Source of the DNA: Pelagomonas calceolata
Lineage: Eukaryota; Sar; Pelagophyceae; Pelagomonadales; Pelagomonadaceae
Reading direction: 5' to 3'
DNA length: 64,000 bases
Assembly: GCA_918797485.1 (NCBI GenBank)
Contig: CAKKNE010000003.1
Coordinates: forward strand, 1,860,001-1,924,000
The translations under genes and the position numbers were made by a program. The notes beneath the pieces are model-generated. The model searched no databases and was not told the DNA's origin. It saw only the letters and a list, made by a program, of their open reading frames with translations. Shown here piece after piece: positions 38,132 to 46,112 of the stretch (positions within the stretch are counted from its first letter, which is position 1; every line of letters begins with the position of its first letter).

Positions 38132-38998
38132 TTATTTACTCCCCATGATCTTCCTCAGCGTCCCCCAGGGGTCCGCCCGGATGGCATTGTTTCTCACCGC
38201 TTTCTCCACAGGATGCGCCCCCGGCTCGTCGAACTTGACGCCGTCGACGGGCGTCACCCTCAAAATAGCTCGGGCGGCGGGGTCATCCACGCATTTCTCG
38301 AACGCCGCTTCACTTACGAAATCCGGCGTCAGCAGCCCTCCAAACAACTCGACCGTCCGCTTGTTCCGCGGGTCCTTGGCCAACGTGTCGGCGTTGACCA
38401 TGCCCGTGTCGGCGAAGGACGGGCACACGGCGTGCACGCGGATGCCCGTCGGAACATTCTTTTTGATTGATGGATCGTAGCGCTTGGAGGCTGCAACGTG
38501 CATCGCGCGCGTGAAGCCCACGACGGCGTACTTCGTCGCCGTATACACGGGCATCACCGTCGTCGGTATCAGCCCGGCCATGGACCCCACATTTAATATA
38601 ACTCTAGAAGTGCCGTCCTCGATGGGTTTTTGTCCTTCAAAGGTTTCTAGAGCGAGCCTCGTCCCATTTACCACACCATCAACATTAATACCGATCATGG
38701 GCTCCCAGTTCTCGAAGAGGTCCGCGCCGTCGTGAGCTACTATCCCAGCGTTGTTTATGACCAATGACAGGTCCTCGGCGTTGGCGAAGGCCTCTCCAAG
38801 TTGTTCCTTGTCGGTCACGTCGCAGCTCACGAATGTGGTGTTGCCTCCAAGCTGTTGGCACGCCTCGTCGCCCTTCTTTTGCGACACCATGTCCGCCAGT
38901 CGTACGCTGCCGCCGCGCTGCAGCCAGCTGCGCGCGAAGGCCATGCCTAGGCCGCCGCAGCCGCCGGTGATCAGCGCGAGGCCGCGTTGGCAGGCCAT
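38132..38998 (-). CDS. Short-chain dehydrogenase, HPGD-like
   Basis: 288 aa from the ATG at 38998 (MACQRGLALITGGCGGLG); the upstream in-frame extension has no leader features. NAD-type SDR: TGGCGGLG cofactor loop, LADMV acidic residue after beta-2 (NAD preference), NNAGI, NVGSMAGL with catalytic Ser and YTATK with Tyr/Lys. HAVCPSFADTGMV and the long C-terminal helix resemble 15-hydroxyprostaglandin dehydrogenase and related alcohol dehydrogenases. It is probably an NAD-dependent oxidation of a hydroxy-lipid or alcohol; the substrate is not determinable. Confidence 0.87.
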   Translation of the reverse strand: MACQRGLALITGGCGGLGMAFARSWLQRGGSVRLADMVSQKKGDEACQQLGGNTTFVSCDVTDKEQLGEAFANAEDLSLVINNAGIVAHDGADLFENWEPMIGINVDGVVNGTRLALETFEGQKPIEDGTSRVILNVGSMAGLIPTTVMPVYTATKYAVVGFTRAMHVAASKRYDPSIKKNVPTGIRVHAVCPSFADTGMVNADTLAKDPRNKRTVELFGGLLTPDFVSEAAFEKCVDDPAARAILRVTPVDGVKFDEPGAHPVEKAVRNNAIRADPWGTLRKIMGSK

Positions 38999-39204
38999 TT
39001 TGAGCTGTGCTCGCTTTTTAGCCTCGCTGGACTTGGATGCAGTGTGACTGTGAAGCCTGCAGGAGTGCAAAACGCTGCCTGAAAGCAGTGAGAGCGGTGC
39101 GAAATGCTGCCGGTGGGCCTTTTCTGCCACTAATCGACGCGACTGCGATCTGTGCTAGCTGTGAGCCTGCTCAAAACCTTGGCATGCGCCGGCTTGCATG
39201 CTTG

Positions 39205-39224
39205 CTAGTATCTCTGTGCGCTAG
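39205..39224 (+). promoter_or_regulatory. Palindromic CTAG motif (variant)
   Basis: CTAGTATCTCTGTGCGCTAG. Arms intact, centre diverged. 207 bp upstream of the SDR start at 38998, in the 334-bp gap 38999-39332. Confidence 0.45.
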
Positions 39225-39332
39225 CGGCGACAGCGTGCCGCCCACTTGTCCTCCTCACACAATACAAGCGTGCGGGCATGGTTCGTGTATCAACAGGTCT
39301 TGTTCTTAGTAAACTAGTCCGTGGCACGCAAC

Positions 39333-39935
39333 TCACGCGGCCTTGATCTCGCTGACCGTGAACGTCGACGCGCCGAAGACGACCGTGTTGCCGGCCGCGA
39401 GCGGGTGCGGCTTGCCCTCCTCGATGGGCTCGCCGTCGATAGACGTGCCGTTCGTGGAGCCGACGTCGACGAGGACGATCTCGTCGTTCTTCAGCTCGAT
39501 CTTGGCGTGCGTCGTCGAGACCTCGTTGTCCTTGGGCAGGCTGATACCCTTCTCGCGGAACTTCTTGCCGCCAGACCTTCCGACGAAGCAGGCCGCCGCG
39601 CCGACCGTCATCTTGAAGGCGATGCCCTTGTGGGGGCCCGTCGTCGCCACCATGGTCACCGCGCGCGGGCCCGCGATCGGCTTCGCCGCGGGGCACTCCT
39701 GCCGCAGCGCCTCCTTGGCCTTGGAGACGGCGTCGTGGTGGTCAGCGACGAGCCGGCCCGTCAGGCCGTCCATCTCCGCGAGGATGAGGTCCCGCTGCTT
39801 CATGAGGTAGCTCTCGACCGTATCGTTACCGAGGTTCTCGTCGGGCTTGGCCAGCCTCTCGCGGCGCTGGCGCTTGATCTCGCGCAGCGGCTCCGGGGTC
39901 GAGCCCGCGGGCGGCGGAGGCGCCATGGTGGTCAT
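39333..39935 (-). CDS. FHA-domain protein
   Basis: 200 aa. The N-terminal helical part (EPLREIKRQRRERL ... MKQRDLILAEMDGLTGRLV) is followed by an FHA domain at about 95-195: FVGRSGGKKF (GR), EVSTTHAKIELKND (S..H) and DVGSTNGTSIDGE (STNGT), all phosphothreonine-binding positions present. In the family such modules read Thr phosphorylation in signalling or DNA-repair complexes. A second Met (M4) is a possible start. The gene diverges from the small gene at 40258. Confidence 0.85.
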   Translation of the reverse strand: MTTMAPPPPAGSTPEPLREIKRQRRERLAKPDENLGNDTVESYLMKQRDLILAEMDGLTGRLVADHHDAVSKAKEALRQECPAAKPIAGPRAVTMVATTGPHKGIAFKMTVGAAACFVGRSGGKKFREKGISLPKDNEVSTTHAKIELKNDEIVLVDVGSTNGTSIDGEPIEEGKPHPLAAGNTVVFGASTFTVSEIKAA

Positions 39936-40077
39936 TGTCGGTCTTAATCACGTCGGGGCTCGACCGTAGGCGCCGCGCTGAAGCTCAGTACTGTAATGGA
40001 CTGCGCTCTCAGTTCCAGTGGGTGCGCAGCGGCTCGCGCGGCGCACCAAACGAGGCGGCGTTTTTTGCAACAGCTCG

Positions 40078-40097
40078 CTAGTGTGTTACAACGCTAG
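40078..40097 (+). promoter_or_regulatory. Palindromic CTAG promoter motif
   Basis: CTAGTGTGTTACAACGCTAG, with the centre 2 bp shorter than in the longest copies. It lies midway in the 322-bp divergent gap 39936-40257 (143 and 161 bp from the two starts). Confidence 0.6.
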
Positions 40098-40257
40098 AAA
40101 TTACACACGTCCCGAGGGGTCCCACCCAATACAACGCGACACGTCGACAGTACGACCGATGCGTGGCGAAAACGGTATAAGCCTACTAGCCTACGAAGCT
40201 TGATGATCTCACACACGCACCATCAAACGGTGTGGAGGATCCTACGAATTGCAGACC

Positions 40258-40620
40258 ATGGCGTCGCTGGAGCAAGGAAGCAGCAGCACACAGCCGACAA
40301 AGGTCGTCGAATTCGGGTCGAGGCATAGCGCGTTCCAGCCCGTGAGACCACGAATATCCAAGGAGAGCACGCCCTGGCTGCCCACGGGAGCGCGAAGGGG
40401 CGGGCAGCCCCTCATGGGCCCGCCGCCGTCGCCCTTGCTCGCTCCGTTGACTCCTCCGGCGCGCTCAAGGTCGGAGGAGCGCGAGCGGTCGTCGGACGAG
40501 TCTTCGCTCGGTTCTCCGTCTTCGTCCAATCACTCGCCGCGGCTACCGCAGTTGAGTTGGGGCCAGCAGCGCGACGAATACTTGGCGTTGAGTATAGGCC
40601 TTGGCGCCGTCGAGATATGA
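40258..40620 (+). CDS. Small Pro/Ser-rich hypothetical protein
   Basis: 120 aa from ACCATGG at 40258. Low complexity: RRGGQPLMGPPPSPLL, SRSEERERSSDESSLGSPSSS. There is no domain, signal or membrane span. The Kozak context and the CTAG motif 161 bp upstream support a real gene. The region after the stop (40690-40740) holds an introner core (GACGCCATCGACGCGACGG) and a TAACACAG acceptor-like end, so the real 3' end may be spliced differently. Function unknown. Confidence 0.45.
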   Translation: MASLEQGSSSTQPTKVVEFGSRHSAFQPVRPRISKESTPWLPTGARRGGQPLMGPPPSPLLAPLTPPARSRSEERERSSDESSLGSPSSSNHSPRLPQLSWGQQRDEYLALSIGLGAVEI

Positions 40621-40805
40621 AGGCTTTCCTCTGCATAATAATTCCTTTCGTACATACCGCGGGTTCTCGTCGCCCGCGGGTGTCGCTCTCCCCTGACGCC
40701 ATCGACGCGACGGTACTATATATGGGCGTAACACAGTTACAAAGAGGAATGCGGGTAGGCATTGGAGAGCGTGACGCGGCGGCCTTGTGCCGAACGCGGG
40801 ACGAT

Positions 40806-41665
40806 CTAGAAGCAGAGGTTCGAGGCGACGGCCGCTACGTCGAGCGAGCCGGCGACCGGCAGGCCGTCGGCGGCGTAGCCCACGAACGTGTTCTCCGCGA
40901 GGCGGCGACAGGCGTCCCCGAGGCCCGCCGGCGGCGCCGGCGTCGGCGGCAGCGCCGCCGCGACGTCGTCGAGGAGGCCCGGGAGCAAAGAGCGGCGCGC
41001 CTTGCGCACAAGCGGCGTGCGGCCGCGCGGGCGGCGCGGGCGCGCGGCCGAGACCTTCGAGACCGCCGCGGCGGCGCGGATCACGCCCGCTCTGAGGAAG
41101 ATGGCGAGCGCCTTGAGCGGCTTGCGGCGCGCGAGCCGTCCCGTCTGGTACCTGTATTAAGGACAACGTCGCGTCGATGGCGTGGGCGTCTGAAATTTGA
41201 TTTCCACACCGTCATCTACTCCTCGTAGAGCGGCTCCAATGCTTCGCCGAGCTGGGGCGCGTCGATCGCCACGCCCAGCGGCCGGGCGTAGTGCGCCGCC
41301 GTCCAGCGCGCGAAGGGCGCGCGCGTCTCGGCCCAGGCAGCCGCGCGCTGGGAGACGGCCGCCGAGACGTCCTTGAGCGTCGCGCCCGGCGACGCGTGGA
41401 CGGTGTCGGTGAGCGTCGCGTGGAGCTCGGGCACGAACGCTTCCGCGTCGCGCTTTGCCAACCGCAAGGCTGCATCCAGCCACGGTGGATTGGCCAAAGC
41501 CGGCAGCGGGCCGACCACGGCCGCGTCGAGCCAGGCTTTGCGCGCGTCCGGCTTCTGGAGCGGCTTGGGCGCGCGCGCGCGCGTGATGAGGGCGCCGAGG
41601 CGGAAGCCGTGCGCAGGCGCCGCGGCGAGGAGCGCGCACGCCGTGATCAGGCTAGAGATTCGCAT
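40806..41665 (-). CDS. Plastid-targeted hypothetical protein
   Basis: Two exons, 41665-41220 and 41151-40806; a phase-2 junction gives 263 aa. MRISSLITACALLAAAPAHGFRLGALITRARAP is a textbook bipartite leader: signal peptide, then Phe at the cleavage site and a basic transit-like stretch. The mature part is helical (DARKAWLDAAVVGPLPAL ... GATLKDVSAAVSQRAAAWAE) and continues over the splice as EPLYEEYQTGRLARRKPL, then LARAGVI-type helices. No known family is recognised. Ubiquity of Ala/Arg/Leu suggests a stromal or membrane-peripheral helical protein. The unspliced frame would stop right at the junction, which supports the intron. Confidence 0.62.
41152..41219 (-). mobile_element. 68-nt introner-derived intron of the plastid-protein gene
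   Basis: GTAGATGACGG, then GTGTGGAAATCAAATTTCAG and CCCACGCCATCGACGCGACG, ending CCTTAATACAG. The GTGTGGAAATCAAAT module is shared with the TMCO4 introner (52835-52890). GACGG occurs on both sides, possibly a decayed target duplication. Confidence 0.6.
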
Positions 41666-41927
41666 CTCGGGCCTCAAGGGCGGCATTTCTGCCGCTGAAA
41701 AGCCGACGTAAACGGTAAGAGCTGCGGTCGCGCCGCGCTCAGCGCTGCCGCGCCCCGGTGGCGGCGCGTAGGGTGCGCACGGCGCTCCCAAATAAAATGC
41801 GGCCGCGCGGCAGAAACGGCGCTTGGAAGAGCCGTCAAACCAGCCTTCCACCAAGTCGAGGGCTTCCCCACGGGTGCCCGAACTCGATCCTCTGAGAAAC
41901 GAAACGGGAAACGGAGTGCCTGTCGTG

Positions 41928-41949
41928 CTAGTGTCTTACAGGCCGCTAG
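41928..41949 (+). promoter_or_regulatory. Palindromic CTAG promoter motif (type copy)
   Basis: CTAGTGTCTTACA, GGC, CGCTAG, followed by CTAATTA. Used here as the reference copy. It lies in the 449-bp divergent gap 41666-42114, 263 bp and 166 bp from the two starts. Confidence 0.65.
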
Positions 41950-42114
41950 CTAATTACCACCATACGACGGAGGCAAAAAGCAAGCCGCGGGCGCAATAAA
42001 AACCGCTGCAGCGCGTCTCGTGAACGCCTCAACACCGCTACAGCCGTCGCTGCCACTTTCGCTGCGCGCCTTGGCCCAGCACTCGGTCTGAGCCCCCCTC
42101 ACTGAAACAGCAGC

Positions 42115-42783
42115 ATGGCCTCCTACTCGAGCCCCCCGACCTACAAGCCGTCGACGTACGCCGCGGCCCAGAATCCTGATGTGTACGCCGAGGACTACGA
42201 CTGGGTCATTAACAAGTTACGAGCAAGGGGCTTCAAGACGCTGCAGGATCGGCGAGCCGAAGCGGAAGAACAGAGAAAGCAGCGCCTAGCCGCCTGGGAG
42301 GCCGAGAAACAGAGAAGACGCGCGGCGGGAGAAAACCCGGACCAGCCCGGCGACCAGGAGAAGAACCCGTCCTGGTGGAAGGACATGAAGTCGCTGCCGG
42401 GCGCGCAGGCCGACGAGAAGAAGGACGAGAAGCCCTGGGACCTCATGACCGACGAGGAGAAGGAGGAGAAGAAGATTAGGGATAAATGGGGCGGCACGTT
42501 GGCCGAGTCGGTCCCGATCTCGGACTTGCGGACGCTGAACACGAAGGGCTACATTCCCCGGTCCCAGGCTACCTGCTTCCGATGTGGCGAGAAGGGTCAT
42601 TGGTCGAGGGACTGCCCGCAGTCGGCCAAAAATCAGATGCAGGCCAAGGGTGCCGATGAAGGTATATTAGGAAGGAATCGGGCCGATTTGAGAGGCAGGG
42701 ACGCGCGCATGTACGACAAGCGCATGCTCGAGCAACGGGAGAGGAACCACTACGGCGGGGGCGGGCACTACGGGGGGCGGTAA
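42115..42783 (+). CDS. CCHC zinc-knuckle nucleic-acid-binding protein
   Basis: 222 aa. The N-terminal helical charged region (YDWVINKLRARGFKTLQDRR) leads to LMTDEEKEEKKIRDKWGG, then a single zinc knuckle CFRCGEKGHWSRDC at about 158-171 (CX2CX4HX4C complete). The C-terminus is Gly/His/Tyr-rich (HYGGGGHYGG), like many RNA-binding proteins. It probably binds single-stranded RNA in the nucleus or cytosol; no RRM is present. It is a host-type protein; nothing suggests a retroelement origin. Confidence 0.8.
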   Translation: MASYSSPPTYKPSTYAAAQNPDVYAEDYDWVINKLRARGFKTLQDRRAEAEEQRKQRLAAWEAEKQRRRAAGENPDQPGDQEKNPSWWKDMKSLPGAQADEKKDEKPWDLMTDEEKEEKKIRDKWGGTLAESVPISDLRTLNTKGYIPRSQATCFRCGEKGHWSRDCPQSAKNQMQAKGADEGILGRNRADLRGRDARMYDKRMLEQRERNHYGGGGHYGGR

Positions 42784-43331
42784 TTTGCTTTCTGTTAGTC
42801 GCGTTGATGGCGTGGAGTGGCGAGCGGCTGCGTCGATGGCGTGGAGTGGTTGCGGTCCAACGGGCGAAGACGACGAACGACGAGGCCGATGCGGTTTCGC
42901 TCGAACAGTAGTGCTCGCAATATGATGGGCGTCACCGCGCCACCGCGCATGTCCGCGGCGACGCCGTGCCGGTGACAAGGAAAAGAGCCGACATTCGAGG
43001 GCTCCGGAACCGCGTGGAACTGTGCTTCGACCATTGCCAGGCCGGCGCGCGCGGGGCCGCTAGCGGGGTCAAAGCGAGGCCTCTGGAGGGGGGGGCCGCG
43101 CTGCGTGCGACGCGCGTTGGAGACGGCGTTGCCGTGCCGCAGCATCGCTGATCGCATTATTCAAACCGCTGCTTCGTGCAACGAGTGCGCATCCGTTCCT
43201 GCCGCAGCACTCCACTTTATCTTTGGCGCCAGCAAAGCTAAGCTGCGCCGGACGCCGTCGCAGCGAGCTAGAAACGGCTTAGGGGTGCCTCCAGCGGGTC
43301 GCGCGGTCGACGCGAGCCACTGGGCGAAAAG
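42784..43331. other. Plus-to-plus intergenic region with introner cores and an uncertain antisense frame
   Basis: 548 bp. Two introner cores in a row lie at about 42803-42850 (GCGTTGATGGCGTGGAGTGG and GCGTCGATGGCGTGGAGTGG, 31 bp apart). On the minus strand a frame of 120 codons with ATG at 43157 runs through the gap and ends in these cores. Its codon use is only mildly GC3-biased and nothing is recognised, so I do not call it a gene. Confidence 0.4.
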
Positions 43332-44006
43332 ATGACCGAGGGCGGCATGGGCGCCGCGGCGCTGCTCGCGAAGGCCGAGGAGATCAAGGCCAAGGGCAAT
43401 GAATTTTTCAAGAATGGGGATTATAAAAAAGCCATTACAAGGTTCGCACGCATCCGAGCTTATACGTGGGTTCCTTCCGGCGAGGCTAGACAATACGGCG
43501 GCATGGGCGCGAACGCGTCCCGGGAGTTTCAGTACGCGGAAACGGAGACCCAGCAACTCACGCGGCTCGACCAGATCGCCTGCGGGAACATCGCGCAGTG
43601 CTACCTGGAGCTGGGCCAGTTCCGGAAAGCGCTGGATTTCAACGCCAAGGTTTGTGGGCCGCCCTGCTCTCGAGGGAGTGAGGCGGCCGAGCGGCAGGAT
43701 CGGGAAGCCCCGAACCCCGACCTCCACGTGAAAGCGTTATCTCGGTCGTCGCGCTGTTTGTTGGCCATGGGCGACCTGGACGGGGCGAAGGACTGCGTCC
43801 TTAGAGCCCTCGGCCTCGACCCGCAGTACAAGCCCGCGCGCGCGCTGTACAAGAAGCTCCAGGAGGCCTTCCGCGAGCACGCGGCGAAACAGAAGCAAAC
43901 CCTCAAGGGCGCCTTCGCCGCGGACCACGCGATCACGGCCGACGACCGCGTCGACCTCGAGCCCGACCGGCTGCCCATCGACGAGGACCCGTCGGACGGC
44001 GCATGA
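43332..44006 (+). CDS. TPR-domain co-chaperone-like protein
   Basis: 224 aa. A clamp-type TPR array spans about 10-195: AEEIKAKGNEFFKNGDYKKAITRFARI, a loop of about 30 residues, NIAQCYLELGQFRKALDFNAKV, then VKALSRSSRCLLAMGDLDGAKDCVLRALGLDPQYKPARALYKKL. The K-N-N-K-R positions of Hsp90/Hsp70 carboxylate clamps are largely present. The layout resembles FKBP/TOMM34/AIP tails without the isomerase. The C-terminus is acidic. It is probably an Hsp90/Hsp70 adaptor. Confidence 0.82.
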   Translation: MTEGGMGAAALLAKAEEIKAKGNEFFKNGDYKKAITRFARIRAYTWVPSGEARQYGGMGANASREFQYAETETQQLTRLDQIACGNIAQCYLELGQFRKALDFNAKVCGPPCSRGSEAAERQDREAPNPDLHVKALSRSSRCLLAMGDLDGAKDCVLRALGLDPQYKPARALYKKLQEAFREHAAKQKQTLKGAFAADHAITADDRVDLEPDRLPIDEDPSDGA

Positions 44007-44056
44007 AACTTGTTGTTGTCGCTTTCTAGGCGGCTTTATAAACATATACTTATCAC

Positions 44057-44968
44057 TCACAACAGCGCACCGATGGCGTCTGGCGCCTCGATTTGATTGC
44101 TGCCGACGGGCGTGATCGCCGCGACACGGCGGAAGATCTCGCCCATGCCCGAATCGTAGCCGTTCGCCGCGCGCTGGGAACACATATCGCTGTACTCGAC
44201 GTCGTCCTGGAAGACGTGGCCCCCGCGCTGCACGACGCGGCCGGGCTGCCAGACGCCGCGGTCCTCCTCCTCGTCGCTCGGCGCGTCGAAGAACATCGAT
44301 ATAGCAATGAAGCCGTGGTCCGTATGCGTGGCACCGATCAAACGGCTGTCCGCGCACCGCACCTCGGGCGCGTCGCGGCGCAGCGTCGTCGTGCGGCCGT
44401 CGAAGGGCTGGATGAACGGAACGTCTAGTTGCTCCTCGTTCCGGCAGGGGTCGCCAATCACCGCAAAGCGGTATTCCTTCGGGCCGTCGGCCGTGGTTAT
44501 CGTGAGCGTGTCGACCTTGATGAAGTCCCACGTGTCGCAGACGCACCTGTGCGGAAGCATTTGAGATCTGCGTGACCTCCGGTGATTCGACACTGCAACG
44601 CGCGGCCAGCAACAGTAGTACATGAAACCGACCTCGTCGACGCCGGTGACCGCGTGCTTGAGGCGCAAGCGATAGCGCTTGTAGTCCGACGGGTAGACCG
44701 GCGAACCCGAGACCGCGCAGAAGCCGCTGAATAGTGACTCGATCTGCGCGGCTGGCGTCACCGACGCACGGTCGAGGATGTAACTTGTCCATAAATGCGA
44801 CGCAGCGTTGCGGTTGCCGTATCTGAATATCTCTGAATATCTCTGATGCAGTTCTCGCGGACCAGCGGGCACGTCTTCGAGAGCTACATCTCGCACCAAT
44901 TCCAAGCTGTTGTTGGCAGCAGCCACGGCGGCGCACGTAGCAACGAATGCGGCTCGAAACGGCTGCAT
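44057..44968 (-). CDS. Secreted Cys-containing hypothetical protein
   Basis: 303 aa with a signal peptide (MQPFRAAFVATCAAVAAANN). Later motifs: VGFMYYCCWP, CVCDTWDFIKVDTLTI and KEYRFAVIGDPCRNEEQ; the CCWP...CVCDTWDF block looks like a conserved Cys core. Between CCWP and CVCD lies a basic, Arg/Ser-rich stretch that may be an unrecognised 45-nt intron (GTCGAATC ... CCGCACAG, in frame), which would bring the Cys blocks together. No family named. Probably extracellular or vacuolar. It diverges from the MerT-like gene. Confidence 0.58.
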   Translation of the reverse strand: MQPFRAAFVATCAAVAAANNSLELVRDVALEDVPAGPRELHQRYSEIFRYGNRNAASHLWTSYILDRASVTPAAQIESLFSGFCAVSGSPVYPSDYKRYRLRLKHAVTGVDEVGFMYYCCWPRVAVSNHRRSRRSQMLPHRCVCDTWDFIKVDTLTITTADGPKEYRFAVIGDPCRNEEQLDVPFIQPFDGRTTTLRRDAPEVRCADSRLIGATHTDHGFIAISMFFDAPSDEEEDRGVWQPGRVVQRGGHVFQDDVEYSDMCSQRAANGYDSGMGEIFRRVAAITPVGSNQIEAPDAIGALL

Positions 44969-45272
44969 CTGTGCGTACGTATAGCCTTTTGACCGGGACG
45001 GTGCTATTTTTGATGGCTAGACGGCTGGACGGCGCGCTTGGTGGCCGCCAGCTCGATGCTCTCGTTCAGCACAGAGCTGGCATAGCGCCACCCGACGCGC
45101 GAGGACATCAAACCAAAGATCTAAGACCATCCGGCGCTCCTAAACCTCGCGCATAAATCCAGCGAGCAGCGTCTATAGTGGCAGCGGCGATCGACGCCGC
45201 GCAAAAACACCTGCAGACAGCTCCAATCTCAGCTGCTCTCTGTCGCCGCGAACGGCACCAGAGAGGCAAAAA
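44969..45272. promoter_or_regulatory. Divergent intergenic region
   Basis: 304 bp between two starts. I find no full CTAG palindrome, no introner core and no ORF of note; only short GC-rich palindromic words. Confidence 0.3.
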
Positions 45273-46094
45273 ATGATCCTACCCGCATCAATGCTCAGCC
45301 AAGCGCGACGCGGCGCAACCACAGCCGGAGGCGCACTTTTTAGCTTACAACGTGGCGGCGCATCGCTCCGGACCGACGCGCTGCAGCAGACAGCAAAAAA
45401 CGAATGGCTCGTCTGGTCGCCCGGCGTTCCGGCGCGCATCGCGGCGAGCTACGTGTTCCTCGCCGTGGCGTTGGCGGTGCTCGCGCGGTCACCCGCACAG
45501 CACCTGGTCGAGCGCGCTGCCGTCGCGACGCAAGAAGCGCTACTCCACGGAGCGCACCGCGCGGGGTGGTGGACGCTCCTGTCATTGCTGTCGTCCAGTT
45601 GCTGCGTCATCCAGCTCGCCCTGAACATGCTTTCTGTCGGTTGCGCGGGCTTCAATTCCATCCTCGGGCCGGCGCGGCCCTTCTTCCTCGCGTGCGCGTT
45701 ACATGCGCGCGTACTCCTGCGGCGCGCGGCGGTGGCGGCTCCGGGCGTCGACCCGCGGGTGAGACAGATGAACGTCTACGGCGGCGCGCTCGCGATCGCC
45801 GTGGCGTTTGCGCCAGAAATGGTGGCCTTGGTCGCCAAGTTGAGACGACGGCGAATTGACGACGTCGCGGGCGCGGCTCTCACCCTTGACCTGCCGAGTA
45901 TGGGCTGCGTCGCCTGCGTGGACGCGGTGAGCCGCGCGGTCCGCAGCGTTGCTGGCGTAGTTGACGCAGACGTCTCTGTTGGGAGTGCGACGGTCAGTGT
46001 GAACATGGCGAGCGACGCGATCGCTGCCGCCATCAGCGACGCGGTCCGGAAGGCGGGCTTCCCGCCGGAAGCCGTTCGATGGCGTAAGATATGA
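45273..46094 (+). CDS. MerT-like heavy-metal transporter fused to an HMA (MerP-like) domain
   Basis: 273 aa. After an N-terminal span (ASYVFLAVALAVLARS) comes LLSSSCCVIQLALN, followed by CAGFNSILGPARPFFLACAL. This matches the first two membrane helices of mercuric transporter MerT, including the vicinal Cys pair and the L-P-RP-F element. A third span (YGGALAIAVAFAPEMVAL) leads to a C-terminal heavy-metal-associated domain at about 205-270 with LPSMGCVACVDAVSRAV (CxxC ligands) and V-DADVSVGSATVSV. In bacteria MerP and MerT are separate proteins passing metal ions inward; here they are one chain. The metal (Hg, Cu, Zn) cannot be told. No plastid leader is obvious. Confidence 0.72.
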   Translation: MILPASMLSQARRGATTAGGALFSLQRGGASLRTDALQQTAKNEWLVWSPGVPARIAASYVFLAVALAVLARSPAQHLVERAAVATQEALLHGAHRAGWWTLLSLLSSSCCVIQLALNMLSVGCAGFNSILGPARPFFLACALHARVLLRRAAVAAPGVDPRVRQMNVYGGALAIAVAFAPEMVALVAKLRRRRIDDVAGAALTLDLPSMGCVACVDAVSRAVRSVAGVVDADVSVGSATVSVNMASDAIAAAISDAVRKAGFPPEAVRWRKI

Positions 46095-46112
46095 ACAACT
46101 TACTCTCCGAGT

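Noticed and set aside
42592-42620. CCHC zinc knuckle as a possible retroelement relic
   Set aside because: The surrounding protein is a complete host-type gene with charged helices and a Gly/Tyr tail; no polymerase, integrase or terminal repeats are near.
42795-43157. 120-codon minus-strand ATG frame between the CCHC and TPR genes
   Set aside because: Codon bias is weak, no domain is seen and its end consists of introner cores; kept only as a note in the intergenic entry.
44820-44850. Short tandem TCTGAATATC repeat
   Set aside because: It is coding (RYSEIFRYGN) in the secreted protein and too short to mean more.
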